Under the pieces are notes generated by a model, which worked only from the letters and a program-made list of their open reading frames with translations, was not told where the DNA came from and made no database searches. From NCBI GenBank assembly GCA_021789715.1, contig JAJYJE010000017.1, positions 1 to 11,347 of the forward strand: 11,347 nucleotides of DNA, written 5' to 3'. This DNA comes from a bacterium (lineage in GTDB: Bacteria; Patescibacteriota; Doudnabacteria; UBA920). Positions 1-6,762 of the stretch are shown here, in pieces (position 1 is the stretch's first letter; every line of letters begins with the position of its first letter). The position numbers were made by a program, and so were the translations under genes.

Positions 1-20
1 GTCGATGCAGCGCCGCTCGA

Positions 21-43
21 GGGGACTGGCTTCAACAGTCCCC
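21..43. repeat. Perfect 8-bp hairpin at window edge
   Basis: GGGGACTG (21-28) and CAGTCCCC (36-43) are perfectly complementary around a 7-base loop. Neither strand has a T-run after the stem, so it is not a convincing intrinsic terminator. The gene it may belong to lies outside the window. It could be part of an RNA leader or an RNA 3' end, but nothing identifies it. Confidence 0.4.
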
Positions 44-116
44 CCGTATCCATATGCTGGAGAAAAAACGGCGGGATGGCCAGGGCTCGTGTTTCTCCCA
101 AAGCCAATTTAGCCTG

Positions 117-149
117 TGATAAAATACGCCGGCAAGACAGTCTTATAAT
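117..149 (+). promoter_or_regulatory. Candidate promoter(s) for the response regulator
   Basis: Two -10-like elements lie upstream of the receiver gene: an extended form TGATAAAAT at 117-125 and a perfect TATAAT at 144-149. Neither has a good -35 at the usual distance. Transcription from them would leave a leader of roughly 70-100 nt before the start codon. The assignment rests on the -10 matches only. Confidence 0.4.
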
Positions 150-212
150 GTATGAGAGGAGTATAAATCCCCGAAAATATAAACAAAATCGCATGACAAA
201 CAATATACCATA

Positions 213-220
213 GAGGAGGA
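213..220 (+). promoter_or_regulatory. Strong ribosome binding site of the receiver gene
   Basis: GAGGAGGA ends 8 nt before the ATG at 229. This near-perfect Shine-Dalgarno fixes the start of the response regulator. It contrasts with most other genes here, which lack one. Confidence 0.85.
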
Positions 221-228
221 TATCAACT

Positions 229-591
229 ATGGCAACGGTTATCCTGGTCGTGGACGATGATCCGCTGGTGAGAAACGTCGTAATGAACATGCTGGGAGCT
301 GCTGGATACAAGACGCTTGGCGCCTGCAGCGGCAAAGAAGCTCTTGAGATCAGCAGCAACTACTCCGGCGAGATCGATTTGGTTATCACGGACATTACCA
401 TGCCCGAAATGGACGGCCTGGAGCTGGCGCATAAAATGCGCCAAGGGAGGCCGCTAATTAAAATTTTAACCATGTCCGGCCGCGACTCTTCCAAAGTCAA
501 AGCCGGCAGCCATTCGCTGCCGTTCCTGCAAAAACCGTTCCGGTACCAGCCGCTAATCGACAAGGTAAGAATAGTTTTGCAAAATGAATAA
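229..591 (+). CDS. Stand-alone response regulator receiver domain protein
   Basis: A 120-residue protein that is a single CheY-like receiver domain with no output domain. Visible family residues are the acidic cluster Asp9-Asp10-Asp11, the phosphoacceptor Asp55 in the stretch VITDITMPEMDG, Ser83 in the switch position (MSG), and Lys102 followed by Pro103 (QKPF). All catalytic positions are present, so it should accept phosphate from a histidine kinase. It probably acts in the cytoplasm by protein-protein contact, like CheY or Spo0F. No kinase gene is in the window, so its partner is unknown. The ATG is fixed by a strong Shine-Dalgarno, and a terminator follows at 655-683, so it appears to be a one-gene transcript. 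The family call is secure; the signalling role is unknown. Confidence 0.93.
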   Translation: MATVILVVDDDPLVRNVVMNMLGAAGYKTLGACSGKEALEISSNYSGEIDLVITDITMPEMDGLELAHKMRQGRPLIKILTMSGRDSSKVKAGSHSLPFLQKPFRYQPLIDKVRIVLQNE

Positions 592-654
592 AGATTACCT
601 TGCTACGAGCAGGTTGATAAAAGCTCCCGCATCGTTCGCGGCACGGCAGCACTG

Positions 655-683
655 GCGCTGGCCAACTGGCAGCGCTTTTAATT
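655..683 (+). terminator. Intrinsic terminator after the receiver gene
   Basis: GCGCTG (655-660) pairs with CAGCGC (670-675), with two further inner C-G pairs after a one-base bulge, followed by TTTTAATT. It is placed 64 bp after the receiver stop codon. Confidence 0.7.
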
Positions 684-733
684 AAAACCCCGGTTTGTTG
701 TCAAGGCCAAAAAAATATGGTTTACTTAAAGAG

Positions 734-1834
734 ATGAAACTGCCCAAACTATTTTTTGTATTCTTAATAATCGCCCAGGCCGTCATTACCGCCGGGCATT
801 TTTTGCTTTACCAGGCATTGATATTCTTTTTTCCTTTTTTCGCCCGGCATTGGCTGGCATCTTTAATTGCGCTCATGGCTTTATCGGTCAGCTTTTTGGC
901 GGCTTCCGTATTCGACTTTAAAAGCGAAAACGAATTCCTGCGCGGGATCTATATTATTGCCTCAGTTTGGGTACCAACATGGTTTTACTTGCTGCTCGCT
1001 GCCGCGCTGTCATCCATACTTTATCTTTTAGACCCGGGGATTGCGCTTACCGCCATTGCCACTCCGATTTTCCTTATGGCTGCAGTGGTAGTGGTTTATG
1101 GCATCGTTAACGCACGCTATGTTCGCATTGTCCGCTTTACCGCCAAGTTGCCAAATCTGCCGGAATACTGGAAGGGCAAAACCGCCGTTCTTGCCAGCGA
1201 TCTCCATTTGGGCCACATCTTACGCGCGAGCTTCGCAGCCGCGCTAGTAAGCCGCATTAATGCCCTAAAACCGGACATGGTTTTAATTCCCGGCGATTTT
1301 TTTGACGGCGTGCACACGGATTTTCCCGGCTTAGCCGCGCCGTTCAAAAATTTGCGGGTAAAACACGGGACTTATTTTTGCAGCGGCAACCACGAACAGT
1401 TCGCTGGAATGGAAAACTGTGAACGGGCTTTGCGCGACATTGGCATCACCATTTTAGACAACAACAAAACGGAAATCGCGGGTCTGCAAATTGCCGGCCT
1501 GGGATATGCCGCGCGGCAAACCGACGCGGATATCGCGTCAGCTCTTAACTCCCTGTCTCTCGACCCGCACCGCCCCAGCATTTTACTTAAACATGTCCCA
1601 GACAAAATTCCGGCCGTTGCCGCGGCCGGTATTAATTTAATGCTTTCCGGGCATTCCCATGATGGACAAATCTGGCCCGGTTCGCTGGTTACCAACAAAG
1701 TTTGGAAAGGCTTTGGCTACGGCTTAAAAAAATTCGGGCAAATCCTGGTCTACACTTCCAGCGGCGCGGGCACCTGGGGGCCGCCCGTGCGGACTTTCAC
1801 CAAAGCCGAAATCGTACAGATTACGTTTGAGTAA
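734..1834 (+). CDS. Membrane-anchored calcineurin-like metallophosphoesterase (YkoQ/YaeI-like)
   Basis: A 366-residue protein from the ATG at 734. The same frame is open to a TTG at 695 (379 residues), but neither start has a Shine-Dalgarno; the ATG places the first hydrophobic segment at the N terminus. The first ~125 residues contain about four hydrophobic segments. The C-terminal ~210 residues are a calcineurin-like domain with all five blocks. In ATG numbering these are SDLHLGH (Asp156, His158), GDFFDG (Asp188), GNHE (Asn219, His220), His287 in KHVPD, and the GHSHDGQ block (His307, His309). These residues bind two metal ions. Relatives act on phosphoesters, and some (YaeI/LpxG type) on lipid-linked substrates; the substrate here is unknown. 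It converges on the exonuclease gene with only 5 bp between the stop codons and no terminator, so the transcripts should overlap. Confidence 0.88.
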   Translation: MKLPKLFFVFLIIAQAVITAGHFLLYQALIFFFPFFARHWLASLIALMALSVSFLAASVFDFKSENEFLRGIYIIASVWVPTWFYLLLAAALSSILYLLDPGIALTAIATPIFLMAAVVVVYGIVNARYVRIVRFTAKLPNLPEYWKGKTAVLASDLHLGHILRASFAAALVSRINALKPDMVLIPGDFFDGVHTDFPGLAAPFKNLRVKHGTYFCSGNHEQFAGMENCERALRDIGITILDNNKTEIAGLQIAGLGYAARQTDADIASALNSLSLDPHRPSILLKHVPDKIPAVAAAGINLMLSGHSHDGQIWPGSLVTNKVWKGFGYGLKKFGQILVYTSSGAGTWGPPVRTFTKAEIVQITFE

Positions 1835-1839
1835 CCAAT

Positions 1840-2463
1840 TTAATCCAAATACCGGTCATATGTAATCTCCGGCTGCGGCAGTTTAGCCATTGCTTGTCGC
1901 AGTTTCGGGGGTATTTTTTTAATTGTACGCTCTACCGCCGCACGCGCCGCGGCCGGCTCAAAATTTTTATCAACATACCGCAAAAAATCCCACAGCACTT
2001 TCGCGTCATCGTACGCCCGGTGACGGCGTTTGCAACTAAAATCAAATCGCCGCACCAGCGCGTCCAGACTGTGCTTTTTGTACTGCGGAAACAGCGTGCG
2101 CGACAGCCTTACCGTGCAGAGTGACGGCATGGCAAAACCCCAACTCAAGCGCTGAAATTCGTGCTTTACGAAAGCATAGTCAAAACTGCTGTTATGCGCC
2201 ACGAACACGGCATCTTCAAACAAGGGAAAAATTTCCTCCGCCAGCTCGGCAAACACCGGCGCCCGGTCGACCTGCCTCTGGCTGATGCCGGTGATCGACG
2301 AAATAAACGCCGGAACGGCGCGCTCGGGATTGACCAACGATTTAAAAGTTTGCGCAATGTCACCGTGCTCGACGCGAATAATACCAAGCTCAATTACCCG
2401 GTTAAGCATCGGGCTGCCGCCGGTAGTTTCCACATCAACAATAGCATAATTCCGGGAAAACAT
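1840..2463 (-). CDS. DnaQ-like DEDDh 3'-5' exonuclease (Pol III epsilon family)
   Basis: A 207-residue protein. The fold family is shown by Exo I (Asp10 and Glu12 in VDVETTGG), Exo II (Asp95 in HNSSFDYAF) and Exo III (His148 with Asp153 in HRAYDDA), so all DEDDh metal ligands are present. Members hydrolyse nucleotides from 3' ends. They serve as proofreading subunits of DNA polymerase III or as free nucleases acting in repair or RNA trimming. The ~180-residue exonuclease domain is followed by a short basic tail and no polymerase or helicase part. The ATG at 2463 is chosen because the open frame upstream of it runs into the terminator of the neighbouring gene, and the protein begins with the conserved strand MFSRNYAIVDVET. 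Whether it is the replicative epsilon cannot be decided from sequence. Confidence 0.88.
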   Translation of the reverse strand: MFSRNYAIVDVETTGGSPMLNRVIELGIIRVEHGDIAQTFKSLVNPERAVPAFISSITGISQRQVDRAPVFAELAEEIFPLFEDAVFVAHNSSFDYAFVKHEFQRLSWGFAMPSLCTVRLSRTLFPQYKKHSLDALVRRFDFSCKRRHRAYDDAKVLWDFLRYVDKNFEPAAARAAVERTIKKIPPKLRQAMAKLPQPEITYDRYLD

Positions 2464-2472
2464 AGTTCCCTT

Positions 2473-2502
2473 ATTATACAAAATTTTGGAACAAATTCCC
2501 AA
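2473..2502 (-). promoter_or_regulatory. Promoter of the exonuclease gene
   Basis: On the minus strand, TTGGGA (2497-2502) and a perfect TATAAT (2473-2478) are 18 bp apart. The -10 ends 9 nt before the ATG, so the mRNA would start only about 2-4 nt upstream of the start codon. The nearby AAGGGA would then lie outside the transcript. Confidence 0.55.
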
Positions 2503-2509
2503 AAAATTC

Positions 2510-2547
2510 AGAAAAATAAAAACTTCCCGAGATTTTGGGAAGTTTTT
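2510..2547 (-). terminator. Intrinsic terminator after the prepilin gene
   Basis: An 11-bp perfect inverted repeat (2518-2528 with 2537-2547, arms AAAAACTTCCC / GGGAAGTTTTT, 8-nt loop). On the minus strand it is followed by TTTTTATTTTTC. It begins 8 bp beyond the prepilin stop and separates it from the exonuclease promoter. Confidence 0.85.
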
Positions 2548-2555
2548 CAAACCGG

Positions 2556-3047
2556 CTAACGAATGCCGCCCTGAGTAACCGTGTGCACGCCGGGCGGCAA
2601 AGATCCAACCTGGGTGCCGATACAAAAAGTGAATGTGTAGTTATTTACCGGGCCGCCGCCTGTTCCCTCAATCTGATAATCATTAGCGGTAGCGCTGCCA
2701 TAAGAACCGGTACAGCCCGGATCAGCCGGAACCGGCGCAATTGGCAATGAAGACAGGTAATTCGGGACAAGCCCCGGATAAGTGGACGACGAAAGCACGC
2801 CCCAGTTGCCGGGGGTGAGGGTATTTGTGGGATAGCTTTGATGCTCATTAAAGTACAGCTCAAGCCCTTTGAGCAACTGGTTCATATCCGCCACCCGCTT
2901 GGCATCGCGAGCCTTCAAGCGGGCCTGGCTTAACGCGACCAAGACTACCGAGGCCAATAAACCGATGATGGCAATAACTACCAACAATTCGATTAAAGTG
3001 AAACCGAAACAGCGGTTCGGGCTTATTTTTTTATTTTTTCTCAACAT
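2556..3047 (-). CDS. Type IV prepilin / pseudopilin (GspG/PilA-like)
   Basis: A 163-residue protein with a classic class III signal: a short basic leader (MLRKNKK...), Gly15 just before the predicted peptidase cut, mature N terminus Phe16, and Glu20 at mature position 5. The hydrophobic helix [20 protein letters not shown] follows. Next comes the amphipathic part [22 protein letters not shown], typical of pseudopilins, and a small Gly/Ser/Pro/Thr-rich globular domain with two cysteines that could form a disulfide. Such proteins assemble into type IV pili or type II secretion pseudopili at the inner membrane after cleavage by PilD. No other pilus gene is nearby, so this is an isolated pilin gene. 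The ATG at 3047 lacks a clear Shine-Dalgarno. The family is secure; the assembly it joins is unknown. Confidence 0.9.
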   Translation of the reverse strand: MLRKNKKISPNRCFGFTLIELLVVIAIIGLLASVVLVALSQARLKARDAKRVADMNQLLKGLELYFNEHQSYPTNTLTPGNWGVLSSSTYPGLVPNYLSSLPIAPVPADPGCTGSYGSATANDYQIEGTGGGPVNNYTFTFCIGTQVGSLPPGVHTVTQGGIR

Positions 3048-3130
3048 CGTTCAGATAATAATCCCAATGGAAGCTTTCTTTTTGTATTTTGTTTCCTGTT
3101 TGTCGGCGCTCAGCGGCGCTTCTGTATATA

Positions 3131-3139
3131 ATTATAGCA
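3131..3139 (-). promoter_or_regulatory. Extended -10 promoter for the prepilin gene
   Basis: The minus strand reads TGCTATAAT, a perfect -10 with the TGn extension, about 84 bp before the prepilin ATG. The -35 region is poor, as is common for extended -10 promoters. The predicted leader is about 75 nt. Confidence 0.5.
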
Positions 3140-3189
3140 CAACCGGAAATAAACGTACGGCCGGCAAGCAAAACGTGCCTCTTTCGGCC

Positions 3190-3765
3190 CTACTGGATAA
3201 TTTTGTCCACAATTCCGTATTTTTTCGCCTCGTCTGCGGTCATAAAGTAGTCGCGGTCGGTATCCGTCTCAATCTTTTTGATAGGTTGGCCGGTATGCTG
3301 GCTCAAAATCTGATTGATCTGGTTCTTGATGCGCAACATTTCGCGCGCCTGAATTTCCACGTCTTTTTGCTGGCCTTCCACCCCGCCCATAACCTGATGG
3401 ATGAGCACGCGGGCGTTGGGCAGGCTGTAGCGCTTGCCTTTGGCGCCGCAAGCCAGCAGCACCGCGGCGGCGGAGGCCGCCTGGCCGACGCATATAGTGG
3501 AAACATCGGCTTTAACGTGCTGCATCGTGTCGTAAAGCGCCATAGCCGATGTTACGCTGCCGCCCGGAGAATTAATGTAAAGCTTAATATCCTCCTTGCT
3601 GTTCTCGGCGTCCAGGAACAGCAATTGGGCGATTACGGTATTGGCGACGGCATCGTCAATCGGTTCACCGAGAAAAATAATCCGCTCCTTAAGCAAACGG
3701 GAGTAAATGTCATAGGCGCGCTCGCCAAGCGGTGACTTTTCAATTACCATTGGTACTAATGGCAT
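3190..3765 (-). CDS. clpP: ATP-dependent Clp protease proteolytic subunit
   Basis: A 191-residue ClpP from the ATG at 3765 ([10 protein letters not shown]...). An in-frame ATG at 3798 would add 11 residues drawn from the AT-rich repeat region and is unlikely. The catalytic triad is in place: Ser98 ([11 protein letters not shown]), His123 (LIHQ) and Asp172 (DTDRDYF), close to E. coli mature numbering. The N-terminal signature [20 protein letters not shown] and the handle region ([21 protein letters not shown]) are intact. The residue after the active Ser is Ala where most ClpPs have Met (SMGA becomes SAAA), a mild departure. Fourteen subunits form a barrel that degrades proteins fed by ClpX, ClpA or ClpC. 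It lies 81 bp after nusA with no terminator between, so read-through is possible. No chaperone gene is in the window. Confidence 0.96.
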   Translation of the reverse strand: MPLVPMVIEKSPLGERAYDIYSRLLKERIIFLGEPIDDAVANTVIAQLLFLDAENSKEDIKLYINSPGGSVTSAMALYDTMQHVKADVSTICVGQAASAAAVLLACGAKGKRYSLPNARVLIHQVMGGVEGQQKDVEIQAREMLRIKNQINQILSQHTGQPIKKIETDTDRDYFMTADEAKKYGIVDKIIQ

Positions 3766-3772
3766 AGATTTC

Positions 3773-3841
3773 AAGTTAACAAGATAACAATTTAACAATT
3801 AATAGCGTACTGTTAACTTGTTATATTGTTTAATTGTTAAA
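3773..3841. repeat. Interleaved AT-rich inverted repeats between nusA and clpP
   Basis: Two perfect inverted pairs lie in the order A-B-A'-B'. A is AAGTTAACA (3773-3781) and A' is TGTTAACTT (3811-3819). B is TTTAACAATTAA (3791-3802) and B' is TTAATTGTTAAA (3830-3841). The spacing A to B (18) nearly equals A' to B' (19). The interval is built from TTAACAA/TTGTTA words. Confidence 0.75.
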
Positions 3842-3846
3842 TCGTC

Positions 3847-5046
3847 TTATTCTTCCTTCGCTTCTTCCGCCGCGGCATCAATCGATTCCTGCTTGCCCTC
3901 CGCAGCTTCAGCGGAGGAGGACTCGACAGCGCCTTCCGGAGCCGCTTCGACTTCGCCTTCCCTAGGCTCGGCCTGCGTTTCCGACGAAGCGCCCTCGATC
4001 TTTTCGCCGTTAATATCGATTTTCCAGCCGGTCAGGCGGGCTGCCAGGCGGACATTCTGTCCGGCCTTGCCAATGGCAAGCGACAGCTGGTCCTCCAGTA
4101 CGCCGACCTTGGCTTCTTTACTCTCTTCGTCGAGTTGGACATTTAAAATCTTGGCCGGCGACAAGGCATTGGCGATAAATTTTACCGGATCCTCGCTCCA
4201 TTCAATAATGTCTATCTTCTCGCCGCCAAGCTCGGCCATTACCGTCTGGACGCGGCTGCCTTTTTGGCCGACGCAGGAGCCGATGGGATCAACTCCGTCC
4301 TGATTGGAAAACACCGCTATTTTTGAGCGGGAACCGGCTTCGCGGGCCACCGCCTTAATTTCCACGCTGCCATTGTATATTTCCGGCACTTCCAGTTCAA
4401 ACAACTTGCGCACCATATCCGGATGGCTGCGCGACAAAGTAATCTTCGGCCCCTTGGTAGCAGGCTCGACATGGAGTATTAAAACCTTGACCCGCTGTCC
4501 TATGGAATAATTTTCGTTGCGAATCTGTTCGCTCGGGAACAGCACGCCAGTGGCTTTGCCTAAATCCACCAGAATAGTGTCGCCCTCAACGCGCTGCACA
4601 ATACCGTTCTGGAGCGTCCGTTCCTTGGACTTGAAATCCGAAAACTGGGCGTTGCGCTCGGCTTCGCGCAATTTTTGTATAATTACCTGTTTGGCGGTCT
4701 GGGCCGCGATGCGGCCAAAGCTGGTACCCTGCTTGGGGGTAACCTCAGTCACAATTTCATCGCCCGCCTTGTAACTTTTCTTAATATCCCGGGCCGTTTC
4801 GAGATCGATAAATTTTTGAGGATCCTCTTCCGCCTCTTCCGGCGTAGCCACTACCGTCTTCACGTCATAAACTTTCGTTCCCATGGTTTCGGGGTCAAAC
4901 TTGACCACTATATTCTGGTTCTTCTGGCCGTAATCCTTGCGGAAAGCCGCGGCCAACGACGCCTCAATCATGGAAATGAGTTCAGCGCGTGAAATACCTT
5001 TTTCTTCCGCTAACTGGTCTAACGCTTGCTCTAACTGTTCGTTCAT
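3847..5046 (-). CDS. nusA: Transcription termination/antitermination factor NusA
   Basis: A 399-residue NusA from the ATG at 5046 (MNEQLEQALDQLAEEKGISR...). A TTG 30 bp upstream is rejected because the family start fits the ATG. Domains in order: N-terminal RNA polymerase-binding domain (~1-140), S1 RNA-binding domain (~146-205), KH1 (~206-285, loop GQKG at 260-263) and KH2 (~290-350, loop GKAG at 326-329). A Glu/Ala-rich acidic tail (351-399) follows and probably is disordered. The E. coli acidic repeats AR1/AR2 are absent, as in most bacteria. NusA binds RNA polymerase and nascent RNA to modulate pausing, intrinsic termination and antitermination. The usual neighbours rimP and infB are not here; clpP follows instead. 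There is no Shine-Dalgarno. The start is preceded by a ~160-bp hairpin-rich leader. Confidence 0.96.
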   Translation of the reverse strand: MNEQLEQALDQLAEEKGISRAELISMIEASLAAAFRKDYGQKNQNIVVKFDPETMGTKVYDVKTVVATPEEAEEDPQKFIDLETARDIKKSYKAGDEIVTEVTPKQGTSFGRIAAQTAKQVIIQKLREAERNAQFSDFKSKERTLQNGIVQRVEGDTILVDLGKATGVLFPSEQIRNENYSIGQRVKVLILHVEPATKGPKITLSRSHPDMVRKLFELEVPEIYNGSVEIKAVAREAGSRSKIAVFSNQDGVDPIGSCVGQKGSRVQTVMAELGGEKIDIIEWSEDPVKFIANALSPAKILNVQLDEESKEAKVGVLEDQLSLAIGKAGQNVRLAARLTGWKIDINGEKIEGASSETQAEPREGEVEAAPEGAVESSSAEAAEGKQESIDAAAEEAKEE

Positions 5047-5076
5047 AACGATACTCGGAGGGAAAGACCCCAGCAA

Positions 5077-5195
5077 AACCGTCGGGATTTTCCCCTTCCG
5101 ACGCTCGCTAAAGCTCGCTGCCTCCCCTTTCCTAAAGGTTGCCTCGGCTGCGACGTGAAGTCGCCGGCCTCGGCTCTGTACTATTTAATTGTCAA
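5077..5195 (-). promoter_or_regulatory. Structured leader region of nusA
   Basis: Between the yraN terminator and nusA the minus strand has a perfect -35-like TTGACA (5190-5195), but no -10 at the proper distance. It also has a direct repeat GCCGAGGC, and a hairpin with CGTCGG/CCGACG arms (5080-5085 with 5098-5103) followed by GTTTTG. This suggests a folded 5' leader. No known riboswitch or tRNA was recognised. Confidence 0.35.
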
Positions 5196-5210
5196 AGCGG
5201 GAGAGGGGAT

Positions 5211-5235
5211 AAAAAAACGACGAGCATCGCTCATC
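5211..5235 (-). terminator. Intrinsic terminator after the yraN-like gene
   Basis: On the minus strand GATGAGC (5229-5235) pairs with GCTCGTC (5219-5225), with one G-T wobble and a 3-nt loop, followed by seven Ts (5211-5217). It starts directly after the yraN stop and probably ends the five-gene rny transcript. Confidence 0.85.
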
Positions 5236-5238
5236 GGT

Positions 5239-5715
5239 TCAATTCCAATCCTCAACTGCATTCGGGATAATTTTAACATTCCTGGAAATTTTGTCAAGCG
5301 CGCAGTCCGGCAAATACTTGGCCGGCCCGGCTTCCACTTGGCGCAGGCGGGTAAAATCCTCAATAATAATCGAGCAGACATCTATTTGCGGCCTGAATTC
5401 CCGGTATTTTGGGTGCGTTAACAAAAAGATTTTTACAGCTTTTAGCAACTTAACTTGCTTAAACCGATTGACCGCTTCGGCGGGCGTGCCGTGCCGGCCT
5501 TTCTCTTCGGTTCGGGTTTTAACTTCAACAAAGATTATATTATGTTTATCCGCGACTACCAGATCTATCTCCCCAGCCCGCTTGCCCTTATCGTTAAAAA
5601 AATTTGCCGCCACAATTTTGCAGCCACGGTTCCTATACTCGATTTGTGCCAACCGCTCGCCCAGCTGGCCAAGGGTCAAGGGTTCGGAAGAAACCGGTAA
5701 AAGCCGATTCAACAT
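5239..5715 (-). CDS. yraN: YraN/UPF0102 family putative nuclease
   Basis: A 158-residue protein with the UPF0102 hallmarks: N-terminal LGQLGERLAQIEYRNRG, then GEIDLVV and FVEVKTR. The Asp of GEID and the Glu and Lys of EVK form a PD-(D/E)XK nuclease core. Family members are ~115-130 residues and are presumed to act on DNA, perhaps in repair or Holliday-junction processing; function is unproven. This one has a C-terminal extension of about 30 residues (EAGPAKYLPDCALDKISR...) beyond the usual end. The gene lies 17 bp after the membrane protein gene without its own promoter or Shine-Dalgarno, so it is likely the last gene of the operon. It ends in TGA just before a strong terminator, evidence that TGA is a stop in this organism. 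Confidence 0.88.
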   Translation of the reverse strand: MLNRLLPVSSEPLTLGQLGERLAQIEYRNRGCKIVAANFFNDKGKRAGEIDLVVADKHNIIFVEVKTRTEEKGRHGTPAEAVNRFKQVKLLKAVKIFLLTHPKYREFRPQIDVCSIIIEDFTRLRQVEAGPAKYLPDCALDKISRNVKIIPNAVEDWN

Positions 5716-5732
5716 AGTTTTACGTCTTGCTG

Positions 5733-6134
5733 CTATTTCGGCAAGTATCTTAACTTAACCTGCTCTTTCTCCCATACCTGTTTTTCCGAAGTATAGTGCC
5801 GGAGCATGCGCTTGCCTAAAACGGCCAGCCAAACAAGCCCTATCAGCAGCCCCAATAGCGCGACAAAGTGGCTGCCGAAAAAATTGATTTCTTCGTAGCG
5901 AAAACCGTACCAGACTAGCTCCCAAACGCCGACGGTCAAAAGCAAGTCGAACATTTGGCTGCGGTATTTCCTGTCCACCGGGCTAAGAGCGGTCACGGCG
6001 GCAATCTTGAGTACTATTGCCAGCGCCAAAGCGGTGGCCCCGAGCAGCGGAAATAGCTTGTCGGACCGGGTCATCATTATAGTGTCAACATAAAACAAGT
6101 AACGGGGTGAGACGAGTTTGGCAAAGTTAAACAT
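5733..6134 (-). CDS. Small three-helix membrane protein, unknown function
   Basis: A 133-residue protein with hydrophobic segments at about 28-50, 61-79 and 87-107, and a basic C-terminal tail rich in Lys, Arg and Glu (KRMLRHYTSEKQVWEKEQVK). The N terminus MFNFAKLVSPRYLF is soluble. The general look is that of a small inner-membrane protein often found in Patescibacteria, but I recognise no domain and no catalytic motif. It sits between a methyltransferase gene and the yraN-like gene in the rny transcript. The ATG at 6134 has no Shine-Dalgarno. A TTCACA...TATTAC promoter-like pair (6138-6165) lies almost on top of the start and may be chance. Confidence 0.75.
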   Translation of the reverse strand: MFNFAKLVSPRYLFYVDTIMMTRSDKLFPLLGATALALAIVLKIAAVTALSPVDRKYRSQMFDLLLTVGVWELVWYGFRYEEINFFGSHFVALLGLLIGLVWLAVLGKRMLRHYTSEKQVWEKEQVKLRYLPK

Positions 6135-6188
6135 TGCGTAATACGAATAAATTAATATATGTGAATCCGCAGATTCGTAACGTTATTA

Positions 6189-6716
6189 CTATTTTTCGAA
6201 CAACACAGCGTAATGGTAGCCGTCGGCCTGGAGTTCTTTAATCTTGCGCAAGCCGGCTTGCATAAGCATAATTTCCAAAGCCTGCTGTTCAATGCGGCGT
6301 TCCAGCGGCGGCCCAAAAGGGGTGGCGGTGCGTGTCCACTCTACGGCAACCACGCGGCCGCCGGCTTTTAAAATTCGGTAAATATTCTTGATAAGCGAGT
6401 CCTTTTGGCTGATCTCATGAAGAATATTGCCAACAATTACCAAGTCGCAGGAATTTTCGGAAATATTCAGCAACGGCTTAGTAAGGTCGGCTTTAACAAC
6501 CCGCACATTCTTGTAGCCGAACTGGTTGGCAATGGATACCGTGGCTGCTAATTTATTTTCCACCACATCTACGGCATACACCGTACCTTGCCCGCCAACC
6601 ATCTGCGCGGCCGGCAGCACGTAAAAGCCATTGCCGCAGCCTAAATCGGCTACGGTCTGCGCCTGCATCAGCCCGGTCTGGGCGACTACTAGAGACGGAT
6701 TAATAAAATGAGCCAT
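6189..6716 (-). CDS. Class I SAM-dependent methyltransferase (UbiE-like fold)
   Basis: A 175-residue protein that is almost only the Rossmann methyltransferase core. Motif I is VADLGCGNGFY (22-32). The acidic residue that would bind the SAM ribose is Asp50 (VYAVDV). A later strand DLVIVGNILHE (91-101) corresponds to motif IV, and ILKAGGRVVAVEW (115-127) to the post-motif strand. A C-terminal stretch TPFGPPLERRIEQQ suggests the substrate-binding helix region. The domain is cytosolic and compact, with no N-terminal substrate domain, so the substrate cannot be predicted. It lies 46 bp after ymdB and 54 bp before the membrane protein gene and is probably cotranscribed. The ATG at 6716 has no Shine-Dalgarno. 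The fold is confident; ubiquinone or menaquinone methylation is not implied. Confidence 0.9.
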   Translation of the reverse strand: MAHFINPSLVVAQTGLMQAQTVADLGCGNGFYVLPAAQMVGGQGTVYAVDVVENKLAATVSIANQFGYKNVRVVKADLTKPLLNISENSCDLVIVGNILHEISQKDSLIKNIYRILKAGGRVVAVEWTRTATPFGPPLERRIEQQALEIMLMQAGLRKIKELQADGYHYAVLFEK

Positions 6717-6762
6717 TTTTATTTTTGCTTAGTAAGACTCGTTATCCTAATTCCAACAAGGC

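Noticed and set aside
1..120. Possible tmRNA or tRNA end from the hairpin and TTCAA at 31-35
   Set aside because: The 5-bp T-stem does not form around TTCAACA, there is no CCA-like acceptor and no matching partner sequence.
2464..2625. N-terminal extension of the exonuclease to 2625
   Set aside because: It would cross the prepilin terminator and the exonuclease promoter, and adds residues unlike the family.
3048..3189. Intrinsic terminator after clpP
   Set aside because: Only weak 4-5 bp GGCCG/CGGCC pairing with a loop of ~20 nt and no clean T-run.
2869..3735. Long plus-strand open frame (288 codons) over clpP and the prepilin
   Set aside because: It is antisense to two genes with clear family motifs and has no ribosome site or recognisable domain.
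5190..5195. TTGACAATTAA in the nusA leader as a trp/tac-like promoter
   Set aside because: Only the -35 part matches; no -10 is found 16-18 bp downstream.
6161..6178. Terminator after the methyltransferase gene
   Set aside because: The GAATC/GATTC stem is just 5 bp and lacks a T-run.
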